The notes under the pieces are model-generated. The model was given only the letters and a program-made list of their open reading frames with translations, did no database searches and had not been told where the DNA came from. The translations under genes and the position numbers were made by a program. Below are positions 7,797 through 15,482 of a stretch of DNA of 22,457 bases, one piece after another; position 1 is the first letter of the stretch, and each line of letters starts with the position of its first letter. Source of the DNA: CAYTED01 sp964537075 (GTDB lineage: Bacteria > Patescibacteriota > Minisyncoccia > Moranbacterales > UBA1568); contig CAZIBB010000012.1 of NCBI GenBank assembly GCA_964537075.1, positions 1-22,457 on the forward strand. Direction: 5' to 3'.

Positions 7797-9049
7797 ATTT
7801 GCTTCTTTGCATTATAAATGTAATACCCCAGCAAGGGAAGAGTGGTGGCAAGTTCAAGAATATAGAGATATATCACTGTAGCTCCAAAAAACCCATATGC
7901 TTTCGCTGAATGTATGGCGAGGAGCCCTGCTACATTGGCGATACAAAAAATAGCTACCAAAAACCCGTTTCTTTTCTGTGTCGAAAAAAAACTGACTAGA
8001 TAGGTATGCAAGGGCATGAAAAGGAGTAACAGGGAAATTCCATAAGCCAACTCCAAACTCTCGCGATATGCCTCCCCATAAATTAGGATGAAGAAATATT
8101 TCAAGAAAACGATAAAAATAAGCCATAGAACCATTCCGACAAACACATTATTAAGTATGATGCTCCTGTGATCTAGTTTTATTCCCTTAAATAAAACTGG
8201 CATATAGAGAGTGATCAGGCTTCCCAAAAAAGAGGCGATAGCGCTGATGACATAATAGGCAATATAGTAGATAGCCAACAATTCGATACCGAACAAAAAG
8301 GAAAGCACTAGAGGAGGAAGATTAGCCGACAATCCTGAGGAGAATTTCTGTAGAGAAAAAAGAAATCCAAACCTTATATCCAAAGGGACATCGCTTCGAT
8401 CTTTGATCTTTCGAAAAATTTCAATAAAGTAAGCTCCCTGGAATAAGATACTTCCACTTAAAAATAAAGCAACGAGCCAAAAAACGTTTAATTGATAAAA
8501 AATTCCGATCATAAGAAACACAGCTAAGACAAGATTCAAAAGAATGGCTCTCAACGAAGATTCTTTAAAAAGTAACTTCCCTTCGTAATAATTATTCCAA
8601 GCCCCTAAAGCATAAAAGATTGGGAAGAGAAGCCCTGCAAATATTAATGTTTCTCCTAAAAGAACCTCGTCCTTAAAAAAAATATAAAAGAAACCAATGG
8701 CAATCATGCATGGTATGCCAATCAGACTAAAGGAAAAAATGAGTCGAACCGCCTTTAATATTCCCGCGTCTCTTCCGCGTACAATTGCCTCCAGTGCCGC
8801 AGCGTTTAACCCTAAAAGAGAACAAATCGAAACCATAGCCATAATGGAGAGCACGAGCTGATATTGGCCTAAAAGTTCTTTGCTTCCAAATTTCGTAAAA
8901 GCAAGCGAGAGCATGAATCCGCTTGCACTTACCACAAAAAACTTTAAGGAGACCCAGTTTCCGTTCTTGACAAGGTATAAAAGGTCAAGTCCAATTTTCT
9001 TGCCGAGTCGTTCAAAAAAAGAATCACATTTTTTTTCTGGGATTTTCAC
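7775..9049 (-). CDS. Wzx-like polysaccharide flippase
   Basis: The 424-residue protein is almost entirely hydrophobic, with roughly 12 predicted membrane segments, e.g. FFVVSASGFMLSLAFTKFG near residue 38 and FSFSLIGIPCMIAIGFFYIFF near 107. A short basic cytoplasmic N-terminus comes first. The pattern KFGSKELLGQYQLVLSIMAMVSICSLLGLNAA is typical of the polysaccharide transport (PST/MATE-superfamily) exporters that flip undecaprenyl-linked repeat units. It is last in the minus-strand glycan run, 10 bases after the glycosyltransferase gene. No Wzy-type polymerase is obvious in the window; the DUF2142-like membrane protein might serve another GT-C role. Confidence 0.85.
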   Translation of the reverse strand: MKIPEKKCDSFFERLGKKIGLDLLYLVKNGNWVSLKFFVVSASGFMLSLAFTKFGSKELLGQYQLVLSIMAMVSICSLLGLNAAALEAIVRGRDAGILKAVRLIFSFSLIGIPCMIAIGFFYIFFKDEVLLGETLIFAGLLFPIFYALGAWNNYYEGKLLFKESSLRAILLNLVLAVFLMIGIFYQLNVFWLVALFLSGSILFQGAYFIEIFRKIKDRSDVPLDIRFGFLFSLQKFSSGLSANLPPLVLSFLFGIELLAIYYIAYYVISAIASFLGSLITLYMPVLFKGIKLDHRSIILNNVFVGMVLWLIFIVFLKYFFILIYGEAYRESLELAYGISLLLLFMPLHTYLVSFFSTQKRNGFLVAIFCIANVAGLLAIHSAKAYGFFGATVIYLYILELATTLPLLGYYIYNAKKQMPLVKSA

Positions 9050-9059
9050 AAAATATATA

Positions 9060-10370
9060 CTAAAATTTCCGCTTGAAAGAACAATGCAAAGAAGCCTTCC
9101 TGTGTTCGAAAAAATTTTTCGATATTGCTTCCATATCGTTCCAAAGAAGATTGGCTATATTTTCCCGATTGAAGTTTTTCCGAACGAAGTTATACCCATT
9201 TTCCGCTATTCTCTCGAGCTCCTCTGGATGCGTCTGATAATATCGTATCTTCAAAAGCAGATCCTCCATATCATCTCTCTTATAGGTTATGTAATGGATG
9301 CCTGGTATAAGACCCAGATTCGTATACATAGGATCCTCTATCCCTACATAAGCACATTTGCATGCCATTCCTTCGAAAGCATTAACTGATGGTAGTCCCA
9401 CGAGTTCCTCAGGACAAATAAACATCCTGTAGTTATTGAATTGTTTGACGATATCGAATTTGAAATAGTCCTTCTGTCGGCTTGAAATGAACTTCTCCAA
9501 AATGATATATGGAAGAAATTTTTTCAAAAATTTGAGGGAAAGCGAATCGGTATCATTAGATTGTCTGAGCCGCATGACATCATCAAATCCTTTGATCAAA
9601 GAATCTATCTCCCCCGTAAGCTCCTGGTGTCTATCAAAAATCACCTTCCTCATCGGATGAAGTGTTCTTTCCGCTCCAAAAAAACCAACGAACTCCTTTT
9701 CCTTTACCATGCACATTGTCCCAACTGCAAGACACTTGTTTATTCTGTTATTGTACTCCTTCTGCAAAACAAATCTCTCACTAAAAGAATACGGTAGCTG
9801 GTATGTCTCTTGTATGGAGGGGAAGAACTTCCTAAAAAAGTTATTACTTGCGAGATCGCTTTCCGCAGCAATGATACAGTGTGGGATGGTTTTGATATAT
9901 TCCGCAAGTTTCGTGATTCCCTTAAAATAATGTGTGAAGTGAATGAAAACGACCCCCTGAAATCGATTCAATCGTAATCTTGGCGCAGTTTTTTCGTCAA
10001 CATCAACTAGAGATCGAGAAAAATCGAAAAGAACGTCATTGCGTGGATCAAGTTTATTGATATCAGAATATACCCTCACCCTGAAAGGATTTATTCCATT
10101 GATGATCATCCAAAATAACAATTCGATAGATGCGGCTGATTTTGCAAGAAACGGTNNNNNNNNNNACTCCAATGGTGCCATTCTCACCATAAACTTTTTT
10201 CTTGCTCCATCAATAAAAAATGCTACATCCCTTCGTCTATTTTTTATGTAAAACTGGATGAAAAAATCATATTTCATGAACATTCTCTTGCGAAAAATGA
10301 ATGCGGACATCGATTTTCCGTAAGCAAAGGTATGTGGATTTACAAGCACTAATCTCATGTTATTTTGCAT
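9060..10370 (-). CDS. Glycosyltransferase, GT-B C-terminal type, interrupted by an assembly gap
   Basis: The frame spans about 436 codons, including the unknown bases at 10156-10165. The C-terminal part has MFICPEELVGLPSVNAFEGMACKCAYVG, an E-x-E-like donor-binding motif (NAFEGMA), then GIHYITYKRDDMEDLLLKIRYYQ and ENGYNFVRKNF. This is the ending of GT4/GT1-like glycosyltransferases, so a retaining GT-B enzyme is likely. The N-terminal half (LVLVNPHTFAYGKSM ...) is poorly conserved. ATG 10370 or the in-frame ATG 10358 could be the start. The gap could hide missing codons or a frameshift. Low GC content sets it apart from the sugar-nucleotide genes to the right. Confidence 0.65.
   Translation of the reverse strand: MQNNMRLVLVNPHTFAYGKSMSAFIFRKRMFMKYDFFIQFYIKNRRRDVAFFIDGARKKFMVRMAPLEXXXXPFLAKSAASIELLFWMIINGINPFRVRVYSDINKLDPRNDVLFDFSRSLVDVDEKTAPRLRLNRFQGVVFIHFTHYFKGITKLAEYIKTIPHCIIAAESDLASNNFFRKFFPSIQETYQLPYSFSERFVLQKEYNNRINKCLAVGTMCMVKEKEFVGFFGAERTLHPMRKVIFDRHQELTGEIDSLIKGFDDVMRLRQSNDTDSLSLKFLKKFLPYIILEKFISSRQKDYFKFDIVKQFNNYRMFICPEELVGLPSVNAFEGMACKCAYVGIEDPMYTNLGLIPGIHYITYKRDDMEDLLLKIRYYQTHPEELERIAENGYNFVRKNFNRENIANLLWNDMEAISKNFFEHRKASLHCSFKRKF
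10156..10165. other. Assembly gap (ten N)
   Basis: Ten consecutive N lie inside the minus-strand glycosyltransferase gene. The count looks like a scaffold placeholder, so the true length and sequence between the flanks are unknown. Both sides are open in the same frame with ten N counted, which may be coincidence. Confidence 0.97.
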
Positions 10371-10384
10371 TTCCTTAATTAAGA

Positions 10385-10414
10385 GAGGAGCCCGCCATTG
10401 AAGGCGGACTCCTC
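10385..10414 (-). terminator. Intercistronic hairpin between a TylF-like gene and the glycosyltransferase gene
   Basis: GAGGAGCCCGCC (10385-10396), loop ATTGAA, GGCGGACTCCTC (10403-10414) form a twelve-pair stem with one mismatch/wobble. On the minus strand it follows the TylF-like stop by 12 bases and precedes the next ATG by 14 bases. There is no long T run after it, so it may act as an attenuator or RNA-stability hairpin rather than a full terminator. Confidence 0.5.
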
Positions 10415-10426
10415 ACCAAATCATCC

Positions 10427-11206
10427 TTACCCCTTCCGTGTGAAAAGGAAGTTTTTTGTCAGTCTTGTCTCAGAGTGCACCTCGATATCCCACTTCGACT
10501 TCTGACTCTCGTTGAACCTGCTTACCTCATCACGCAAAGACTGCTCGATGCCATAATCATCGTACAAAATGTACGCTTTATCCGCTATAAGATCCCTCTC
10601 GACAAGAATATCGAAGATCTCGCGCGCCGATTGTGAGACATCGCAGTCAATGTGGATAAAGCAAAATTTCTTTGCATTAAGTTTTCTGAGATAATTAAGA
10701 ATACCCTTTTTTTCCCTATATAAAAATTTGCCAATAAAAACGTTCTTCTTTGTTTCATCATAAAGCTCCTCACTTTTGGAGAGATTTTCCCGACACTCGT
10801 TCACTGAGGTATTGGCAAATCGCCCCTTCCGAAAATCTCCATCAGTGTATGGCAACCCAATAAAACCATCGAGGCCGATGAGCTTTTTATTGAAGATCGC
10901 GTTTCTCTCCATAAAGTAGGATATCCAAAGGAGAGAGAATCCCTTCCAAGATCCGAATTCAACAAAATCCCCTTCCAGGGCAGCGCAGTCCCGGATAATA
11001 GCTTTGAAATTCGTGAGCCTTCCAATCTGATGCTCCAATTCATTATTACCGGAAACCTTCACCTTTGCGTAATACTCAGGGTTCAAATCCTCTGGCTTAT
11101 AAAAAAGCCTTTTCTTCTGCGGTCTCCTTAATTTTGTTTTATATAGCTTATACAAAAAAGGGACCTCTAGCATCTTGTCAAAAGCACGCTTTATATATTT
11201 CATCAT
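10427..11206 (-). CDS. TylF/MycF-like O-methyltransferase
   Basis: The protein of 259 residues (start at 11206, or the adjacent ATG at 11203) has a basic N-terminal helix. Its core is EGDFVEFGSWKGFSLLW (SAM motif I), LIGLDGFIGLP, FCFIHIDCDVSQSAREIFDIL and AYILYDDYGI. These are the order and spacing of TylF-type macrocin/mycinamicin O-methyltransferases, which use a metal held by acidic residues (HIDCD, YDDY). In a glycan cluster such enzymes usually methylate a sugar hydroxyl. It lies 63 AT-rich bases downstream of a second TylF-like gene and shares its promoter. Confidence 0.82.
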   Translation of the reverse strand: MMKYIKRAFDKMLEVPFLYKLYKTKLRRPQKKRLFYKPEDLNPEYYAKVKVSGNNELEHQIGRLTNFKAIIRDCAALEGDFVEFGSWKGFSLLWISYFMERNAIFNKKLIGLDGFIGLPYTDGDFRKGRFANTSVNECRENLSKSEELYDETKKNVFIGKFLYREKKGILNYLRKLNAKKFCFIHIDCDVSQSAREIFDILVERDLIADKAYILYDDYGIEQSLRDEVSRFNESQKSKWDIEVHSETRLTKNFLFTRKG

Positions 11207-11269
11207 AATTTTTTATAAATCTTTAATAAATACAAAATAAATCTCAAAATATCATTTGGTCTACATTAT

Positions 11270-11962
11270 TCAATCTAGCTTAAGATTCACAATGAATGAC
11301 GCTCCGTGCCAGCCGAAATTGTTATAAGGCGTGATAATAAGTTCGGGATGTTTCGCACACCACTCCTCGAAAGCTCGTCGCTCCCCTCTATCTGGATGAC
11401 CACGAAAGAGGAACCAATTATCAAAAATTAAAAGCGTGCCATCTGTAAGATAATCTACCAAAAAGTCCAGCGCGAGCACTGTGGGCTCGTAGAGGTCTGC
11501 ATCAAGGTATGCTATAGCGATCTTTCTCTCCCCTATTTTTTCAATAGTTTTTTTCTTTCCTTCCCCAATTAGGGTTTCTTCAAACCAGCCGGGTATCGTT
11601 TGTACTTTTTTTACATTTACGCCGTACGAACGCAGGACCTTGAGAAATTCCTCCTCCGAACAGTTTCGTGTTCCCTTCACTATAACACCGGTCGTATCGT
11701 TTCCCTTTGGGTCAGCGAATCCTTGGAAAGAATCGAGAGCAAAAAAACGCATGGACTTGCGATCCCGCAATTGAGCTGCGTGATACGCATACTGGAACGT
11801 AACACCTCGGAATACACCGAATTCAAAATAATCCCCATCCACTTTGCTGTGTCTGACGAAATCCATCGCTGTATCAAGCATTTTGCATCGTGGGCGGTTG
11901 TTTCTATTTTTTATAATCAAACCGATCTTTTCTATTCCCATCCTGATTTCTTGAAACGTCAT
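11270..11962 (-). CDS. TylF/MycF-like O-methyltransferase
   Basis: This 230-residue protein shows DGDYFEFGVFRGVTFQYAY (SAM motif I), FFALDSFQGFADP, KIAIAYLDADLYEPTVLAL and GTLLIFDNWFLFRGHPDRGE, a clear TylF family pattern with the metal ligands in YLDAD and FDNW. It shares family but not close sequence with the next gene, so the two are unlikely to be a recent tandem duplication. It is the first gene after the extended -10 promoter at 12012-12040, with a leader of about 43 bases. Confidence 0.87.
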   Translation of the reverse strand: MTFQEIRMGIEKIGLIIKNRNNRPRCKMLDTAMDFVRHSKVDGDYFEFGVFRGVTFQYAYHAAQLRDRKSMRFFALDSFQGFADPKGNDTTGVIVKGTRNCSEEEFLKVLRSYGVNVKKVQTIPGWFEETLIGEGKKKTIEKIGERKIAIAYLDADLYEPTVLALDFLVDYLTDGTLLIFDNWFLFRGHPDRGERRAFEEWCAKHPELIITPYNNFGWHGASFIVNLKLD

Positions 11963-12011
11963 ACTTCATATTTACACACAATAATTAAATAGAACAAATG
12001 ACCTACGTGCC

Positions 12012-12040
12012 ATTGTAGCATAAATTCCCCATATTTTCAC
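12012..12040 (-). promoter_or_regulatory. Extended -10 promoter for the TylF/glycosyltransferase/flippase run
   Basis: On the minus strand GTGAAA (12035-12040) lies 17 bases before TACAAT (12012-12017), with TG one base upstream of the -10 (TGCTACAAT). The predicted start is near 12005, about 43 bases before ATG 11962. The -35 overlaps the stop codon of the HAD gene, so this would be an internal promoter splitting the minus-strand block in two. Confidence 0.55.
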
Positions 12041-12579
12041 CCTAATCCTTTTGATTCCTTCCATGCGCCCGATCCATCCTTGAGATCGAGCGAATGCACA
12101 TCGAATGATTCGTCAAAAAACTTCTCCAATATATGGAGGCACGCTTCCGCGACTGCGCCCTCCCCCCCTCTTGCCTCGGTGACAAAGTCTGCCTGAGCCT
12201 TCGTCTTGGAAAAGGCGTTTGCAGGAGCGATGCTATAAGCGACATATTTGAAGACAAGCGGATCGAATATGCCATCCCCCATATAGATCGTCTCTTCCGG
12301 GTCGAATCGCTCACGGATCCACTCTATCCGCTCGAAGGTGCTCACCATATCGAGCGGGAGTTTCATATCATCGGCGATCCGTTTCTTGCTGATAGCGAAT
12401 CCATTTTTGTCTCCTGAGACGGCATGGATGTGAAGCTTTCCCTCGAGGAGAGACAGGGCGTCATTGTCTTCCGGGCCGAATTTCTTCATCACCTTGCCGT
12501 CGACGGTATAGTAGAACTTCCCGTCCGTAAAAACGCCGTCGACATCGAGAATGAAATTTTTGATTGTTTTCTTTTCCAT
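12037..12579 (-). CDS. KdsC-like HAD phosphatase
   Basis: From ATG 12579 the protein is 180 residues: HAD motif I as LDVDGVFTDGKFYY (11-24), GKVMKKFGPEDNDALSLL (28-45), motif II Ser/Thr in HAVSGDKNGFA, and motif IV GDGIFDPLVF (101-110). The DVDGVFTDG form is typical of the KDO-8-phosphate phosphatase/NeuA-tail subfamily (HAD IIIA), without a cap domain. A longer start at 12609 would overlap the previous gene by 25 bases; ATG 12579 has AGGA four bases upstream and is preferred. It follows the nucleotidyltransferase-kinase stop by 5 bases. Context suggests it removes a phosphate from a sugar intermediate of that pathway. No KDO synthase accompanies it. Confidence 0.87.
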   Translation of the reverse strand: MEKKTIKNFILDVDGVFTDGKFYYTVDGKVMKKFGPEDNDALSLLEGKLHIHAVSGDKNGFAISKKRIADDMKLPLDMVSTFERIEWIRERFDPEETIYMGDGIFDPLVFKYVAYSIAPANAFSKTKAQADFVTEARGGEGAVAEACLHILEKFFDESFDVHSLDLKDGSGAWKESKGLG

Positions 12580-12584
12580 AATTC

Positions 12585-14165
12585 CTATTTTTCGTTGAGC
12601 GCACGCCACAAATTCAATTTCCCAAAATAAAACAAAAAAAGATCAAACGGGTGATGATGAAGCGGTGACATATTCAGCCATATCAACGCGGTCAGGATCT
12701 TGACCTTCTTTTTATCATAGCCATTTTTCTCCAAAAACTCAAACAACGCTTTCTGACACTGAACAAGATTCTCTTTACGCAAAATATCACAATGGATATC
12801 ATTTTTTCCTATTTCTATCGTAAAGAGGTCTCTATTTACCATCTCATGATTCACCGTCAGATTATGATTCAGCTTCGCAAGATCATAATAGACATCGCCG
12901 GATTTCAGCAAGCCGCCGAAATTCTGACGCCAATCAAGAAGCGTATAGCCGGTCCCTGACTTCAGCAAATTATCCAGAATGAAATCCCCATGAAATCCGC
13001 TCTGCTCCGTGTCGCAGAGCTCATTGAAATCAATCATTTTGAGCATCTTCTTCAGCGTCGGAACCTTTTCATCATTGATGAGCATCTCCGCGTCTTTCAT
13101 AGCACGCGATTTGAGAAACTTTTCCACCCTCTCTACCGTCTTCGTGTAATAAAAATCATAGCAAACCTTCTTGAAAGCTTCCACACTTACTTCCTTGCTC
13201 GGTTTCCAAAGACTCTTCTTACTCCACTCGAGAAAACGAGAGAAGTCGCTCGGTGTGGCAACCTTCGAATACAGGTGCCCTTTCGCATATCTGTAACGAT
13301 AAAAATTCTTTGTCGCTCCTTCTATCGCAGGAACCAATCCCCGCAAAATCTTGCCCCTCGCTACCCGCTCTGCCACCACCTTCTCATCATAGAAAAACTT
13401 CACAACAAATTTATCAAAAATGAAAATCGATTCATCTGATTTATCAAGGATCCGAAATGAATCATCGATCTCTGTTCGCGCCTTATTGAGGCTTTCGACA
13501 TTGCCGATATCATACCACTTCTCGAATTCAACCACTCCGAACTCGCTCCCTTCTCCTATCATTTTGCTGATCACCTCGACATCGTTGAGCGCGCTATTGG
13601 ACGGGTCCTTCTTATACATCTCCTTCAGATTTTTCCAAAAGGATGCATACTCCCACACGCCTACCAATCCGATATGCAGAAAATCAGGATCTATCATCCC
13701 TTTGTCATACATCTGCTGTACCTTGCCATCGACAGCATCAAATGAAGCGTAATGGGAAGACCCATCCCCACGAAAGCCGCCTGTCCAGTTCTTTTTCGGT
13801 GCCGGTATTTTTCCGGACACGATCGTATCACATGCATGATAGACGAATGGACAACGAAGCAAAACCTCCGCCTGCAGCATAGAATATCCGAGACTCGTTC
13901 CCGGACCTTCGTATCTATCTACTTCCACGAATTTGAATTTTCGATCCGGATAAACGAGCTTGAGAAAATCACGGACCTGATTACCGAAATATCCGACCGT
14001 AATGACAAATTCCGTATTCTTCGGGTACTGTTCGATAATATACGAGATGGCCGGCTTTTTACCGACCTTTACAAGGGATTTATTCGTATATTTGGTGATA
14101 TCGCCAAGCCGTGATCCGGTACCGGACGTCGTAATCAAAACTTTGTATGCGTTGTTGCTTGTCAT
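12585..14165 (-). CDS. Fused sugar-phosphate nucleotidyltransferase and APH-like kinase
   Basis: The 526-residue protein has two domains. Residues 8 to about 230 are a nucleotidyltransferase: TSGTGSRL (13-20), a lysine-proline loop VGKKP, CDTIV with the metal-binding Asp at about 113, and the typical domain ending WYDIGNVESLNKAR (218-231). Residues about 245-520 resemble aminoglycoside/choline-type kinases: FVVKFF (Lys for ATP), HGDFILDNLL (catalytic HGD at 392-394, Asn 399) and LLDWRQ (metal Asp 411). Such a fusion could phosphorylate a sugar and activate it to an NDP-sugar, in the manner of bifunctional FKP-type enzymes, although this kinase fold differs. It sits between the 3-epimerase gene (17 bases) and the phosphatase gene (5 bases). 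The sugar is unknown. Confidence 0.85.
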   Translation of the reverse strand: MTSNNAYKVLITTSGTGSRLGDITKYTNKSLVKVGKKPAISYIIEQYPKNTEFVITVGYFGNQVRDFLKLVYPDRKFKFVEVDRYEGPGTSLGYSMLQAEVLLRCPFVYHACDTIVSGKIPAPKKNWTGGFRGDGSSHYASFDAVDGKVQQMYDKGMIDPDFLHIGLVGVWEYASFWKNLKEMYKKDPSNSALNDVEVISKMIGEGSEFGVVEFEKWYDIGNVESLNKARTEIDDSFRILDKSDESIFIFDKFVVKFFYDEKVVAERVARGKILRGLVPAIEGATKNFYRYRYAKGHLYSKVATPSDFSRFLEWSKKSLWKPSKEVSVEAFKKVCYDFYYTKTVERVEKFLKSRAMKDAEMLINDEKVPTLKKMLKMIDFNELCDTEQSGFHGDFILDNLLKSGTGYTLLDWRQNFGGLLKSGDVYYDLAKLNHNLTVNHEMVNRDLFTIEIGKNDIHCDILRKENLVQCQKALFEFLEKNGYDKKKVKILTALIWLNMSPLHHHPFDLFLFYFGKLNLWRALNEK

Positions 14166-14182
14166 TTCAGTATTTCTAGTGA

Positions 14183-14857
14183 TTATACCAGCGTCGCCCG
14201 AAACTCTCGAATCTTGTCATCCAACGTTGCCGGTGGCTGAAAAATAGTCCCTGTTCCACAAACCAACATATTCGCTCCGGCACTAGCCATCTGAATGCCG
14301 CTTTCAGGAGTGACTCCTCCATCGATCTCAATCAAGATATCCTTTCCGATCTCATCTATTCTCTGACGCAAATCAGCGATTTTCCGAATCGTTCCCGGAA
14401 TAAGCTTGTGCCCGACTATACCAGGATTGATTGCCATCAGCATTACGATATCAAGATCCTCAAGTATATAATCCAACACCGAAAGAGAAGTACCATAATT
14501 CAAGGCTAGTCCCGCTTTTACACCAGCATCCTTGATGCGCATAATAGTCCGATGTACATGCTTGAGCGGCTCAATGTGAGGCGTCAGGATATCCGCTCCT
14601 GCATTTACGAAGTCAGCGATATACGGTTCCGGATCTTCCACCATCATATGAACTTCGATAGGAATATCAGTCTTGGAACGAATAGCTTTCAAATATTCAG
14701 GAAATAGTCCATATCGCGGCACGAATACTCCATCCATCACATCAAAGTGGATATAGTCAATCCCTCCTTTTTCCAAAGCTGCCAGGTCTGCTTCGAGATT
14801 AAGTGGATTCCCGCAAATTATCGATGCCGCCAACTGGCAGCGTTTGTGATCGTGCAT
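14183..14857 (-). CDS. Ribulose-/allulose-phosphate 3-epimerase-like TIM barrel
   Basis: The 224-residue protein carries the family's ordered motifs: AASII (10-14), YIHFDVMDGVFVP (35-47, metal His 37 and Asp 39, catalytic Asp), EVHMMVEDP (68-76, metal His 70), GLALNYGTSL, MAINPGIVGHKL and IEIDGGVTPE with the second Asp. These place it in the Rpe/AlsE family, which epimerises ketose phosphates at C3. The loop after FVP is RYGLFP rather than the common N-x-(T/S)-(F/L)-(G/S)-P, so substrate preference may differ from housekeeping Rpe. Its place between a hexuloisomerase-like and an NDP-sugar-forming gene argues for a dedicated glycan role. Confidence 0.88.
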   Translation of the reverse strand: MHDHKRCQLAASIICGNPLNLEADLAALEKGGIDYIHFDVMDGVFVPRYGLFPEYLKAIRSKTDIPIEVHMMVEDPEPYIADFVNAGADILTPHIEPLKHVHRTIMRIKDAGVKAGLALNYGTSLSVLDYILEDLDIVMLMAINPGIVGHKLIPGTIRKIADLRQRIDEIGKDILIEIDGGVTPESGIQMASAGANMLVCGTGTIFQPPATLDDKIREFRATLV

Positions 14858-14864
14858 AATATAT

Positions 14865-15419
14865 CTATTCTAAATTAGAATGTCTAGCCCACATCGTATC
14901 GTGTGTTTCTTCCATTCTTTCCATAAGATCAAGAACAAGTGCGTCAAAAAATATTCCAAGGCTTTGTTCGTTCAGCGTCGTCATCGGTTGGATAGAGACA
15001 AGGCCTTCTACAGCCTTTGTTTTTGAAGGAGCTTGGATCTGAACAATAATATCGGCCAGTCTCCCCATCCGCGATGCGGGATTGCCGGTCACGAGCGCTA
15101 GACGCGCTCCGTTTTTCTTGGCAATCTCAACGAGGTCATAAATCGTCTGCGTCTCACCCGATCCGGATGCGACAATCAACAAATCATCGGCGCCGATTCC
15201 TGGTACCACTGAATCTCCGAGAGTAAATGCCTGCAGACCGAGATGTCCTAATCGCATCCCAAACCCACGGATCGCCATTCCCACCCTACCAGCACCGCAG
15301 ACCACGATCTTATTCGCTTTCAAAATTTCATCCAACAACGCTGAAACTTGATTTTCATCAAGCGGCTCAAAAACAACCCTTATTTCCCCTAATATTGACT
15401 CGATATTTTTCTTAATCAT
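14865..15419 (-). CDS. 6-phospho-3-hexuloisomerase-like SIS protein
   Basis: The protein of 184 residues matches the full length of 6-phospho-3-hexuloisomerases. It has CGAGRVGMAIRGFGMRLGHLGL (41-62), LGDSVVPGIGADDLLIVASGSGET (67-90), a ligand loop LVTGNPASRMGRLAD, IQPMTTLNEQS and the signature tail MWARHSNLE. This family interconverts 3-hexulose 6-phosphate and fructose 6-phosphate. Its usual partner, hexulose-6-phosphate synthase, is absent; a 3-epimerase-like gene starts 7 bases after its stop instead. Translation initiation looks unusual (see the leader at 15416-15444). Confidence 0.88.
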   Translation of the reverse strand: MIKKNIESILGEIRVVFEPLDENQVSALLDEILKANKIVVCGAGRVGMAIRGFGMRLGHLGLQAFTLGDSVVPGIGADDLLIVASGSGETQTIYDLVEIAKKNGARLALVTGNPASRMGRLADIIVQIQAPSKTKAVEGLVSIQPMTTLNEQSLGIFFDALVLDLMERMEETHDTMWARHSNLE

Positions 15420-15444
15420 ATTATTTTCATATATTTACCACCTC
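15416..15444 (-). promoter_or_regulatory. Strong ribosome binding site with a four-codon leader ORF
   Basis: On the minus strand GAGGTGG (15438-15444) lies seven bases before an ATG at 15428-15430. That ATG reads MKII and stops at TGA (15416-15418), overlapping the ATG of the hexuloisomerase-like gene (15417-15419) as ATGA. This is the best Shine-Dalgarno match in the block. It is ideally placed for the mini-ORF and about 18 bases from the real gene start. Translation of the isomerase may depend on reinitiation. Confidence 0.45.
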
Positions 15445-15482
15445 AACCATCATTCTAGCATTAATTATCATAAATAGAATAA

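Noticed and set aside
8880..9389. 169-codon plus-strand ORF
   Set aside because: It is antisense to the end of the glycosyltransferase gene and the start of the flippase gene, both of which show family motifs; its translation has no recognisable domain.
12580..12609. Ten-residue longer start for the HAD phosphatase
   Set aside because: It would overlap the previous gene by 25 bases, while ATG 12579 has AGGA at a usable distance and sits next to the first conserved strand.
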